Origin: CAXRGH01 sp964230195
Lineage (GTDB): Bacteria > Pseudomonadota > Gammaproteobacteria > Enterobacterales > Alteromonadaceae
Reading direction: 5' to 3'
Assembly: GCA_964230195.1 (NCBI GenBank)
Contig: CAXRGH010000071.1
Span: 1-20,806, forward strand
Length of the DNA stretch: 20,806 bases
The notes under the pieces: generated by a model
What the model saw: only the letters and a program-made list of their open reading frames with translations
Told to the model about the DNA's origin: nothing
Database searches by the model: none
Translations under genes and position numbers: made by a program
In this document: in pieces, positions 1-6,690 of the stretch
Numbering within the stretch: the stretch's first letter is position 1
How the letters are laid out: every line of letters begins with the position of its first letter

Positions 1-653
1 CTAAAAGTCAGGTAACTTTTGTTTATGAGGATGACAAACCAGTTTCAATAGATACCGTTGTTCTGTCAACACAACACTGCGATTCTGTTTCTACTGCTGA
101 CCTCAAAGAAGCGGTAATGGAAGAAATCATCAAACCCGTACTACCTAGCAGTCTGTTATCAAAAGACACTCAATTCTTTATCAACCCAACAGGCCGTTTC
201 GTGATTGGTGGACCTATGGGTGACTGCGGATTAACCGGGCGTAAAATTATTGTCGATACATACGGAGGAATGGCTCGTCACGGTGGAGGCGCCTTTTCAG
301 GAAAAGATCCATCAAAAGTTGACCGCTCAGCGGCCTATGCAGGACGATATGTTGCGAAAAACATTGTCGCGGCTGGATTAGCTGAACGTTGTGAAATTCA
401 AGTGTCTTATGCCATTGGTGTTGCCGAGCCAACGTCAATAAGTGTTGATACATTTGGAACTGGAAAAGTCAGCGAAGCATCTCTCGTTCAATTGATCAAA
501 CGACATTTCGATCTCCGTCCTTATGGCCTCATCAAAATGTTAGATTTGGAGCGTCCAATCTACCAACCCACAGCGGCATACGGCCACTTTGGTAGAGTCG
601 AGTTTCCATGGGAAAATACAGATATCGCTGAAACTTTAAAACTCGATATTTAA
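1..653 (+). CDS. metK: S-adenosylmethionine synthetase, C-terminal part (partial at window edge)
   Basis: Makes S-adenosylmethionine from ATP and methionine in the cytoplasm, supplying the cell's methyl donor. The reading frame is open from the first full codon (base 3) to TAA at 651-653, giving 216 residues of a protein that is about 384 residues in E. coli. The N-terminal ~170 residues lie outside the window. Family signatures are clear: the GGPMGDCGLTGRK segment, the following DTYGG, and the GAFSGKDPSKVDRSAAY loop, which carry phosphate- and metal-binding residues. The C-terminus (AYGHFGR, then FPWE) is also typical. An internal ATG at 117 is a methionine inside the frame, not the start. 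The gene ends at an intrinsic terminator. Family assignment is certain. Confidence 0.97.
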   Translation, partial: KSQVTFVYEDDKPVSIDTVVLSTQHCDSVSTADLKEAVMEEIIKPVLPSSLLSKDTQFFINPTGRFVIGGPMGDCGLTGRKIIVDTYGGMARHGGGAFSGKDPSKVDRSAAYAGRYVAKNIVAAGLAERCEIQVSYAIGVAEPTSISVDTFGTGKVSEASLVQLIKRHFDLRPYGLIKMLDLERPIYQPTAAYGHFGRVEFPWENTDIAETLKLDI

Positions 654-674
654 ATTCAAGCAGAATGAATCATT

Positions 675-698
675 AAAGGCGCCATACGGCGCCTTTTT
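675..698 (+). terminator. Rho-independent terminator of metK
   Basis: A 6-bp GGCGCC stem (678-683 with 688-693) has a four-base ATAC loop and is followed by five T residues. Flanking AAA and TTT can extend the stem. It begins 22 bases after the metK stop. Confidence 0.9.
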
Positions 699-1012
699 CA
701 ACATTCAACTTAACAAAAATCTATTGCATCTGATCGTTGATTACACACTTTCTATTCAACTTCACTGGCAAAATCGTCGGATACTGCGGCGCTTTGAAAA
801 GTAAATTATATACAGCGAAAAAAGAACTACAGTTTCTTCCAACGAAAATGCCTTTATTCAGTGTAAAGTGCCTCTCATACAAAGAAAAAACCAAATCTTC
901 AATTGATCATGCATTATATTTGTTAGTAATGGTTGTCTCAAATTTGGTATCTTAGCTGTTCTGATTAGACGGTTATATAATGATGTTCATCTCGTAAATA
1001 AGGAGTTCTATT
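699..1012. other. Intergenic stretch between metK terminator and the M48 gene; no gene seen
   Basis: AT-rich DNA of about 310 bases. The only open frame of note begins with TTG at 737, has no Shine-Dalgarno sequence, and its product resembles nothing I know. A TATAAT hexamer at 976-981 sits 31 bases before the M48 start codon and could be its -10 element, but no good -35 hexamer lies at normal spacing. Confidence 0.5.
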
Positions 1013-1816
1013 GTGCAATTTAAAAGTGGTGTCGTTTTTGTGGCTTTCCTCTTCACCGTCGTTTTGGTGAGTTCCTGTTCGCAATCGCCAACGGGACGAA
1101 GTCAACTAAAGCTTTATTCTTCGAAGCAAATGGATAGTATGGGAGTGAATGCCTTCTCAGAATTGAAACAAAATACACCGATAACCGGTAACTCAATTTA
1201 TAACGCCGAGGTCAATTGTATAGCCACGGCGATGACACCTCACATCCCAAATTCTCATGCCGCTAATCAATGGGAGTATGTTGTTTTTGATGATCCTCAA
1301 ATAAATGCTTTCGCATTACCAGGAGGAAAAGTTGGGGTTTACGCGGGTTTGATTGAACTTGCCCAGAATTCAGCACAACTTGCAGCCGTGATTGGGCATG
1401 AAATTGGACATGTCATTGCCGAACACAGTAATGAGCGGCTATCTGGCGATACAATGATTGCCCAAGGACTCAAACTTGCCTCAGAGCTACTAAACCAAAA
1501 TGAGGTTTCTAATAGTGATTCGATTATGGCGGGATTAGGTCTAGGTGCGCAAATGGGATTAAAGCTACCTTTCAGCCGAACTCACGAATCAGAAGCAGAT
1601 ATTATTGGACTTGAGCTCATGGCAAAAGCAGGTTTTGATCCTCGTCAAGCAATCGTTTTATGGCAACTGATGGACAACCAAAATGGGGGAAATCGACAAC
1701 CTGAATTTCTTTCAACTCACCCAAGCCCATCAACTCGAATAGAAAACATGAGTCAGTACATGCCGATAGCGCTAAAAATATACGAGAAAAACCCATTAAA
1801 AGCTTACTGCGGGTAA
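1013..1816 (+). CDS. M48-family zinc metalloprotease lipoprotein (LoiP/YcaL type)
   Basis: Predicted periplasmic zinc endopeptidase anchored as a lipoprotein, probably in outer-membrane quality control as for LoiP, YcaL and BepA of E. coli (role inferred from family). The 267-residue product has a signal peptide with a lipobox ending at Cys22. The metal motif HEIGH is at 129-133, the third ligand Glu194 lies in HESEAD, and a THPS motif at 235-238 is typical of the family. There is no TPR domain, so it is closer to LoiP/YcaL than to BepA. It starts with GTG, with AAGGAG seven bases upstream. It is followed after 113 bases by another lipoprotein gene in the same direction. Confidence 0.88.
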   Translation: MQFKSGVVFVAFLFTVVLVSSCSQSPTGRSQLKLYSSKQMDSMGVNAFSELKQNTPITGNSIYNAEVNCIATAMTPHIPNSHAANQWEYVVFDDPQINAFALPGGKVGVYAGLIELAQNSAQLAAVIGHEIGHVIAEHSNERLSGDTMIAQGLKLASELLNQNEVSNSDSIMAGLGLGAQMGLKLPFSRTHESEADIIGLELMAKAGFDPRQAIVLWQLMDNQNGGNRQPEFLSTHPSPSTRIENMSQYMPIALKIYEKNPLKAYCG

Positions 1817-1859
1817 TTTAGCCGATCTAATTTAGTTACACTTAGTGACAGACAAGGGG

Positions 1860-1886
1860 CAACTATTCAGTTTAAATTCAGTCTGC
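1860..1886 (+). promoter_or_regulatory. Candidate sigma-E promoter upstream of the OmpA-family lipoprotein gene
   Basis: GGCAACTA (CAACTA at 1860-1865) and TCTGC at 1882-1886 are separated by 16 bases, resembling the envelope-stress pattern GGAACTT-N16-TCTGA/TCAAA. The AAC core is kept, but both boxes have mismatches. The expected transcript start is about 35-40 bases before the ATG at 1930. Only a candidate. Confidence 0.3.
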
Positions 1887-1929
1887 TACTGCATACTGTC
1901 AATGTACTTCATTTTATAAGGAATCATAT

Positions 1930-2583
1930 ATGTACTCAATTCGCTCTATCTTAAACGTTGCAGCAATTTCATCGGCGCTTGTTATCTCGGGTTGTGCCAG
2001 CACGAATGCAGAAAAAGGTGCCACCATCGGAGCGGTTCTTGGTGCAATTGCCGGCAAAGGCACAGGTGACCATGACAAGAGTCGTTATGTATGGGGAGCT
2101 GCCCTCGGAGCTATCGCCGGTGGCGCCATTGGTGGTTACATGGATAAACAGGAGCTTGAATTTAGGAAAGAGCTCGCTGACAGTGGTGTTAACGTGGTAA
2201 GAGATGGAAACTCTATTTACCTGCAAATGCCTGGCGATATCACTTTTAATACAAATAGTTCGAGAATCTCGACGGAATTCTATCCTGTTTTAGATGATGT
2301 TGCGGTCATCTTAAAAAAATACAATAAAACGCTCCTGCAAATCGAAGGACACACCGATAACACAGGTGGCCATCAGTTAAATCAGACTTTATCGGAAGCA
2401 AGAGCTAACAGCGTAAAAAATTATTTATCACAGCAACAAGTTTTCATTGATCGAATGAGAACCTTAGGATTTGGAGAAACGTCTCCTATCGTCAGTAATT
2501 CAACGGTGGAAGGTAGAGCTCAAAATCGCAGAGTCGAGCTAAGAATAATCCCTAATCAAAAACGCAATAACAATCGGATATAA
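1930..2583 (+). CDS. OmpA-family lipoprotein with glycine-zipper segment (YiaD-like)
   Basis: Predicted outer-membrane lipoprotein that binds peptidoglycan through a C-terminal OmpA domain. The 217-residue product has a signal peptide with lipobox VISGC (Cys22). Residues 30-70 are rich in glycine and alanine in a glycine-zipper pattern with two halves (about 30-44 and 57-70). An OmpA-like domain covers about 95-208. In it, GHTDNTG (140-146), LSEARANSV (154-162) and GRAQNRRVEL (195-204) are the peptidoglycan-binding signatures. Length and layout match E. coli YiaD (219 residues). TAAGGA lies seven bases before the ATG. It may act with the neighbouring M48 lipoprotein in envelope maintenance; that is inference from position only. 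Confidence 0.88.
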   Translation: MYSIRSILNVAAISSALVISGCASTNAEKGATIGAVLGAIAGKGTGDHDKSRYVWGAALGAIAGGAIGGYMDKQELEFRKELADSGVNVVRDGNSIYLQMPGDITFNTNSSRISTEFYPVLDDVAVILKKYNKTLLQIEGHTDNTGGHQLNQTLSEARANSVKNYLSQQQVFIDRMRTLGFGETSPIVSNSTVEGRAQNRRVELRIIPNQKRNNNRI

Positions 2584-2592
2584 CCAAGCGCA

Positions 2593-2623
2593 GCGCCAAC
2601 TCGGACAAACGTTAGGTTGGCGC
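2593..2623 (+). terminator. Hairpin after the OmpA-family gene (weak or incomplete terminator)
   Basis: A perfect 8-bp inverted repeat, GCGCCAAC (2593-2600) with GTTGGCGC (2616-2623), encloses a 15-base loop ten bases after the stop codon. No T-run follows, so it may only stabilise the 3' end or terminate weakly. Confidence 0.4.
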
Positions 2624-2638
2624 ATCTATCCTTAAACA

Positions 2639-2647
2639 TGCTATTAT
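2639..2647 (+). promoter_or_regulatory. Candidate extended -10 promoter for rsmE
   Basis: TG-C-TATTAT fits an extended -10 element, 42 bases before the rsmE ATG. The -35 candidate TTGGCG (2617-2622) is 19 bases away, which is long but tolerable for an extended -10 promoter. Confidence 0.4.
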
Positions 2648-2689
2648 TCTCGCCACGTAATTTTATCGGAAACACACGCAATATCCCCC

Positions 2690-3418
2690 ATGAGAATACC
2701 ACGCATATTTGTTGATGCTCCGTTGTGTGTTGACCAGTCGATTAATCTATCTGGCGATGCGGTCAACCATTTAGTGAATGTTCTACGGCTGAAATCTGGT
2801 CACCCCATTGTGCTTTTCAACGGTGATAACCACGAGTATTCAGCAGTATTAACTGATGTTAGCAAACGGTCTGCTGTTGCTTTGGTTGATGCTTGTCTTG
2901 CTATTTCAACAGAGTCACCACTCCAAATCCACCTGGGTCAAGGTATCTCACGCGGTGATCGTATGGAATTTGTGTTGCAAAAGTCGGTAGAGCTTGGTGT
3001 TACAGAAATCACTCCGTTAATCACAGAGCGTTGCGGTGTTAAACTATCTACAGAACGCTGGCAGAAAAAACATCAACAATGGTTAAAAATCATCATTGGG
3101 GCTTGTGAACAGTCTGGTAGAAATACCCTTCCAGTGCTTCATCAACCTGAATTGTTTGAAAATTGGATCAAGCATAGTACTCAGAAAACACGAGTCACCT
3201 TGCATCCAAGAGCAGAAAAACGGTTGAGTGAGATTGCGCCAACCCCGTATGGATACAGATTACTGATTGGTCCAGAGGGAGGGCTGACGGACAAAGAAAT
3301 TTATCAAACTCAAGAATATGGCTATATCGAGAGCCTTCTTGGTCCCAGAGTATTAAGAACAGAAACGGCTGCATTGACTGCGCTATCGATATTACAGGGA
3401 CAATTTGGTGACTTATAA
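2690..3418 (+). CDS. rsmE: 16S rRNA m3U1498 methyltransferase RsmE
   Basis: Methylates N3 of U1498 in 16S rRNA using S-adenosylmethionine. The 242-residue product matches E. coli RsmE (243) in length. An N-terminal PUA-like RNA-binding part (about 1-70) precedes the SPOUT knot domain. Knot motifs are visible: LIGPEGGLTDKEI (192-204) and LGPRVLRTETAALTAL (217-232), which bind the cofactor. The start MRIPRIFV agrees with the family, although no strong Shine-Dalgarno sequence precedes the ATG. It sits upstream of gshB and yqgE, the same order as in E. coli and Vibrio. Separation by 64 bases from gshB allows co-transcription. Confidence 0.95.
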   Translation: MRIPRIFVDAPLCVDQSINLSGDAVNHLVNVLRLKSGHPIVLFNGDNHEYSAVLTDVSKRSAVALVDACLAISTESPLQIHLGQGISRGDRMEFVLQKSVELGVTEITPLITERCGVKLSTERWQKKHQQWLKIIIGACEQSGRNTLPVLHQPELFENWIKHSTQKTRVTLHPRAEKRLSEIAPTPYGYRLLIGPEGGLTDKEIYQTQEYGYIESLLGPRVLRTETAALTALSILQGQFGDL

Positions 3419-3482
3419 TTGTACCAATCTCAATTGAATTCGTGGTGACCGCAGTGGAGCTTTTTAAAAAGGACAATTAATT

Positions 3483-4442
3483 TTGACTATCAAACTCGGT
3501 ATTGTGATGGACCCTATCCATCACATCAATATCCAAAAAGACACAAGTTTTGTCATGTTGCTCGAAGCTCAAAAGCGAGGTTATGAGCTTTTCTATATAG
3601 AAATGTCAGACCTTTTTTTAGAGAACGGGCAACCAATGGCAATGATGAGTGAATTAACTGTTTTTGATGATGAACAAAAATGGTTTGAATGCACCTCTTC
3701 ATCACCAAAGAACTTAGCCACTCTCGATGTTATTCTGATGCGCAAAGATCCACCCGTTGATAATGAATTTATCTATGCGACTCACATGTTTGAATTAGCC
3801 GAACAATGCGGTACATTGGTGGTCAACAAAGCGCAAAGTTTGCGTGATTTCAATGAAAAATTATTTACTGCATGGTTTCCAGAATTAACGCCCCCAACAT
3901 TAGTCACTCGTAATAAAGCGCAAATAAAAGCGTTCCACGCGCAATATCAAGATATTATTTGTAAACCATTAGATGGCATGGGCGGAGCGTCTATATTTAG
4001 AGTAAAGGCTGATGGCAACAATCTCGGGGTTGTGAGCGAAATATTGACAGACCACGGGCAACGTTATGCAATGTTCCAAAGTTATCTTCCAGCAATCAAA
4101 GAGGGTGACAAACGTATCTTGATTGTCAATGGAGAAGTAATACCCTATTGCCTTGCTCGCTTGCCCACTGGAAATGAAGTGCGAGGCAATCTTGCCGCTG
4201 GCGGTACTGGGCGCCCTCAACCAATTTCGGAGAGTGATCGTGAAATCGCAGAGAAAATTGCACCAACATTAGTTGAAAAAGGTCTACTCTTTGTAGGTCT
4301 CGACGTGATTGGTGATCGAGTCACTGAAATAAACGTAACCAGTCCCACATGCGTTCAAGAAATTACCAAAGCCTACGGAATCGACATCGTCGGTAAATTG
4401 TTCAATGCGATTGAACAAAAATTAGAAGAGCGAGAAAAATAA
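3483..4442 (+). CDS. gshB: Glutathione synthetase
   Basis: ATP-grasp ligase that joins glycine to gamma-glutamylcysteine, the last step of glutathione synthesis in the cytoplasm. The 319-residue product is collinear with E. coli GshB (316). The N-terminal domain begins KLGIVMDP. LMRKDPP is at 85-91, the ATP-grasp glycine-rich loop KPLDGMGGASIFR at 161-173, RGNLAAGG at 234-241, and EINVTSPT at 282-289. The start is TTG at 3483: AAAAAGGA lies nine bases upstream, and only this start keeps the family N-terminus MxIKLGIVMDP. The next in-frame ATG (3507) would cut it off. It is followed after seven bases by yqgE, so the two are almost surely co-transcribed. Confidence 0.96.
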   Translation: MTIKLGIVMDPIHHINIQKDTSFVMLLEAQKRGYELFYIEMSDLFLENGQPMAMMSELTVFDDEQKWFECTSSSPKNLATLDVILMRKDPPVDNEFIYATHMFELAEQCGTLVVNKAQSLRDFNEKLFTAWFPELTPPTLVTRNKAQIKAFHAQYQDIICKPLDGMGGASIFRVKADGNNLGVVSEILTDHGQRYAMFQSYLPAIKEGDKRILIVNGEVIPYCLARLPTGNEVRGNLAAGGTGRPQPISESDREIAEKIAPTLVEKGLLFVGLDVIGDRVTEINVTSPTCVQEITKAYGIDIVGKLFNAIEQKLEEREK

Positions 4443-4449
4443 ATTACCA

Positions 4450-5007
4450 ATGAATAGCTTACAGAACCACTTTTTAATCGCCATGCCTAGCCTAGACGAC
4501 CCCTACTTTAAGCGCTCGGTTACCTACATTTGTGAACATGATGAAAAAGGAGCAATGGGCATAGTGGTTAACCGCCCATCGAATCTAACGTTAAAAGAAG
4601 TCCTTAATCAAGTTGATGACGCTATCGAGGTCAGTGCGGAAAAGTCAGACTTTAGGGTTGTTTTAGGTGGCCCAATGGCACCTGACAGAGGTTTTATTCT
4701 TCATTCTCCACAAACCGGTTGGAGCGGTAGCATTGAGGTTACCGACGAAGTGACAGTAACGACATCAAAAGATATCCTTTCAGTGCTTGGAAATGATCAA
4801 TCACCGGAAAATATCCTAGTAGCACTTGGATATGCAGGCTGGGAAGCCGGGCAGCTCGAAGAAGAGTTGAAAGACAATGCTTGGTTAGCTGTGGAGGCTG
4901 ATCCGACGCTCATGTTTCGTACCCCGATAGGAAACCGCTGGGAAACTGCCCTCAATACCCTTGGCATCAAAATACATCAATTACCGCAAACTGGCGGATG
5001 TGCATAA
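4450..5007 (+). CDS. yqgE: YqgE/AlgH (UPF0301) family protein
   Basis: A 185-residue member of UPF0301. The molecular function is not established; the Pseudomonas relative AlgH is linked to alginate gene control. Conserved segments are FLIAMP (8-13), GAMGIVVNRP (34-43), LGGPM (72-76), RGFILHS (80-86) and LGYAGWEAGQLE (126-137). It starts seven bases after the gshB stop. In E. coli and many relatives the next gene is yqgF (ruvX), the Holliday-junction resolvase-like protein. Here yqgF is absent and a heat-shock gene with its own promoter follows. Confidence 0.94.
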   Translation: MNSLQNHFLIAMPSLDDPYFKRSVTYICEHDEKGAMGIVVNRPSNLTLKEVLNQVDDAIEVSAEKSDFRVVLGGPMAPDRGFILHSPQTGWSGSIEVTDEVTVTTSKDILSVLGNDQSPENILVALGYAGWEAGQLEEELKDNAWLAVEADPTLMFRTPIGNRWETALNTLGIKIHQLPQTGGCA

Positions 5008-5021
5008 ATTTCACAATTTGA

Positions 5022-5049
5022 CTTGAAAGTCTTTTTTTCATCCTCATGT
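5022..5049 (+). promoter_or_regulatory. Sigma-32 (RpoH) heat-shock promoter for ibpA
   Basis: CTTGAAA at 5022-5028 and CCTCATGT at 5042-5049, 13 bases apart. This is one mismatch from the classical heat-shock promoter CTTGAAA-N11/16-CCCCATNT. The transcript would start near 5056, leaving about 90 bases of leader before the ibpA ATG. Confidence 0.85.
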
Positions 5050-5052
5050 AAT

Positions 5053-5083
5053 AAGTGTGGCGCCTGATAACAGGGTCACACTT
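5053..5083 (+). promoter_or_regulatory. Stem-loop at the start of the ibpA leader RNA
   Basis: AAGTGTG (5053-5059) pairs with CACACTT (5077-5083). An inner CCTG/CAGG stem (5063-5066 with 5071-5074) closes an ATAA loop. It lies at the predicted 5' end of the ibpA mRNA. The AGGA ribosome site (5133-5136) is not in this hairpin. A weak 5-bp AU pairing (5119-5123 with 5136-5140) could partly enclose it. Whether the leader works as an RNA thermometer, as for ibpA in enterics, cannot be told by eye. Confidence 0.4.
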
Positions 5084-5145
5084 TAATTAGAGTCGCCATC
5101 AATTGGGGCTCAAATACAAATATTGCTTAAATAGGATATTAGATT

Positions 5146-5583
5146 ATGAGAAATTTAGACTTATCAACACTACACCGTTCATTCATTGGATTTGACCACT
5201 TAGCATCCATGATTGATGCCGCATCACGCAACGAAAAACAAACCAGTTACCCACCCTATAATATTGAACTCATCGCCGAGGACAAATACGTTATTACGAT
5301 GGCGATTGCTGGATTTTCTGAAGAAGACGTCAACATACAAGTATTAGAAAATACATTATTAGTCACTGGCGACAAGTCAGAAGGTAAAAGTGATAATAAA
5401 CGCCATTTCCTTCACAAAGGTATCTCCGAACGCAACTTTGAGAGAAAATTTCAATTAGGCGATCACGTTAATGTATTAGGAGCTGAGATGAACAACGGTT
5501 TGCTCCATGTATCCCTCGAGCGCGTTGTGCCGGAAGCCAAAAAACCTCGTACCATTAGCATCAACAAAACTTTAACCCAGTAA
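5146..5583 (+). CDS. ibpA: Small heat-shock protein, IbpA type (Hsp20 family)
   Basis: ATP-independent holdase chaperone that binds unfolding proteins and hands them to DnaK/ClpB. The 145-residue product has an alpha-crystallin domain at about 36-127. The start RNLDLSTLHRSFIGFDHL and the core ISERNFERKFQL match E. coli IbpA closely, and the end PEAKKPRTISIN carries the oligomer-forming I-x-I tail motif. AGGA is nine bases before the ATG. Regulation by RpoH is supported by the promoter at 5022-5049. It stands alone between that promoter and a strong terminator, so it is a monocistronic heat-shock unit. Confidence 0.95.
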   Translation: MRNLDLSTLHRSFIGFDHLASMIDAASRNEKQTSYPPYNIELIAEDKYVITMAIAGFSEEDVNIQVLENTLLVTGDKSEGKSDNKRHFLHKGISERNFERKFQLGDHVNVLGAEMNNGLLHVSLERVVPEAKKPRTISINKTLTQ

Positions 5584-5605
5584 TATCAGCAAACGCTACA
5601 GCTAC

Positions 5606-5638
5606 AGGCGCTTTGTACACAGTACAGAGCGCCTTTTT
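5606..5638 (+). terminator. Rho-independent terminator of ibpA
   Basis: A 13-bp stem with one G:U pair (5606-5618 with 5622-5634) has a three-base ACA loop and runs straight into TTTTT. It lies between the convergent ibpA and DM13 genes. There is no A-run on the far side, so it should work mainly for ibpA. Confidence 0.92.
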
Positions 5639-5657
5639 ATTGGCCTAATAATCAACA

Positions 5658-6137
5658 TTAATCTTTGAACTGTGCCGAGGTTATATACTCGCCAAACGTC
5701 TCACACCAAACAACAACCGTATTAAATTTTGATATATCAATACCACTCGGTACATTGACCATGAAATTATCAAAAGTTTTCACGTCCGATACATAACGCA
5801 TGTGTTGACGATGCTCTAAAAATGCTTGCTCTGTCTCTATGTAATAAGGCGATAAGTAAATTTTATAATCCGGACCAGGTGCTAACTTACCATCGAGTGC
5901 AATGACATCTCTACTAAGATACACATCGCCTTCCCCCCAATGAAAGCGATCGCTTCCTAATCGGTCTCGATCAAACTGACCAATGAATAAACTGCCTTCT
6001 ATCTTCTTTTGAATCTCTTGTGTTGATGGTGCATCCGGTGCAATAAGGATAGGTAATAAATAGATTCCAACAGCAAAACCAATACCGCCTATGGATAGGT
6101 GAGAGAGAGTTAAAAGTGCAAAAGTAAAATGTTTCAA
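5658..6137 (-). CDS. Membrane-anchored DM13-domain protein
   Basis: The 159-residue product has one N-terminal hydrophobic segment (about 5-32, signal anchor or signal peptide) followed by a DM13 domain at about 45-156. Recognisable DM13 stretches are HWGEGDVYLS (66-75), LDGKLAPGPDYKIYLSP (81-97), VKTFDNFMVNVPSGID (119-134) and VVVWCETFGEYITSAQ (141-156). Cys145 is the cysteine conserved in this domain. DM13 domains are proposed to take part in extracytoplasmic redox or electron transfer, but the bacterial single-domain versions have no proven role. The start is TTG at 6137, with GAGGAA seven bases upstream on the minus strand. No redox partner gene is adjacent. It is divergent from yjdM. Confidence 0.82.
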   Translation of the reverse strand: MKHFTFALLTLSHLSIGGIGFAVGIYLLPILIAPDAPSTQEIQKKIEGSLFIGQFDRDRLGSDRFHWGEGDVYLSRDVIALDGKLAPGPDYKIYLSPYYIETEQAFLEHRQHMRYVSDVKTFDNFMVNVPSGIDISKFNTVVVWCETFGEYITSAQFKD

Positions 6138-6297
6138 TGGAAGTTTCCTCGTTCTTTAGATAACTATTCTCCAAGAGACCTACCTTTTTTAAAGTTTATG
6201 ACAAGATATTTTGATGTTCCGCTAAAGTTTAAGTTAACTCGACCAAAAAAGGATATCAGCGTACAATACTGAATTATTTTTTTGCCATTGGATCACT

Positions 6298-6627
6298 ATG
6301 TCTTACCCTCCATGCCCACGCTGCGACTCCGAATACGTTTACCAAGATCAAAATTTATTGACGTGCCCTGAATGCGGTTACGAATGGGATCCGAATGAAG
6401 TTGAAGATGACATCAAAGTAAACGATGCAAACGGTACGCGATTAGCTGCAGGTGATAAAGTCACCTTCATAAAGGATCTAAAAGTGAAAGGGAGCTCTCA
6501 GGTATTAAAAATTGGGACTAAAGCTGAAATTAGGCGGATCGTAGAGGGTAAAGATCATCAACTGGATTGCAAAGTCGTTGGTGCTGGGGACATGATGATT
6601 ACCGCACAATACGTCAAAAAGGCATAA
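6298..6627 (+). CDS. yjdM: YjdM (formerly PhnA) family zinc-ribbon protein
   Basis: A 109-residue cytoplasmic protein, near full identity in layout to E. coli YjdM (111 residues). A zinc ribbon is formed by Cys6, Cys9, Cys23 and Cys26 in PPCPRCDSEY and LLTCPECGYEW. A conserved C-terminal domain follows, with DANG, DLKVKGSS and LKIGTK. The family was once called alkylphosphonate uptake protein PhnA, but it is not part of the phosphonate lyase set and its function is unknown. The ribosome site is weak (GGA seven bases before the ATG). TACAAT at 6262-6267 may be a -10 element. It ends at a bidirectional terminator. Confidence 0.93.
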   Translation: MSYPPCPRCDSEYVYQDQNLLTCPECGYEWDPNEVEDDIKVNDANGTRLAAGDKVTFIKDLKVKGSSQVLKIGTKAEIRRIVEGKDHQLDCKVVGAGDMMITAQYVKKA

Positions 6628-6647
6628 GGTTGTCAGGTTTTTAAGAT

Positions 6648-6678
6648 AAAAAAAAAGACCCAACGGGTCTTTTTTTTT
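6648..6678. terminator. Bidirectional terminator between yjdM and lpdA
   Basis: An A-run (6648-6656), then GACCC, a three-base AAC loop, GGGTC and nine T residues. The A and T tracts extend the stem, so it can terminate both yjdM (plus) and the pdhR-aceEF-lpdA transcript (minus). Confidence 0.9.
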
Positions 6679-6690
6679 ACATACTTTATC

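Noticed and set aside
737..955. 72-codon open frame on the plus strand after metK
   Set aside because: TTG start with no ribosome site, AT-rich, no recognisable domain, and in a normal intergenic stretch.
5008..5145. Remnant of yqgF after yqgE
   Set aside because: No coding frame or recognisable fragment; the stretch is explained by the sigma-32 promoter and ibpA leader.
5971..6174. Minus-strand open frame starting with ATG at 6174
   Set aside because: Overlaps the DM13 gene in another frame; the DM13 frame has clear homology and a better ribosome site.
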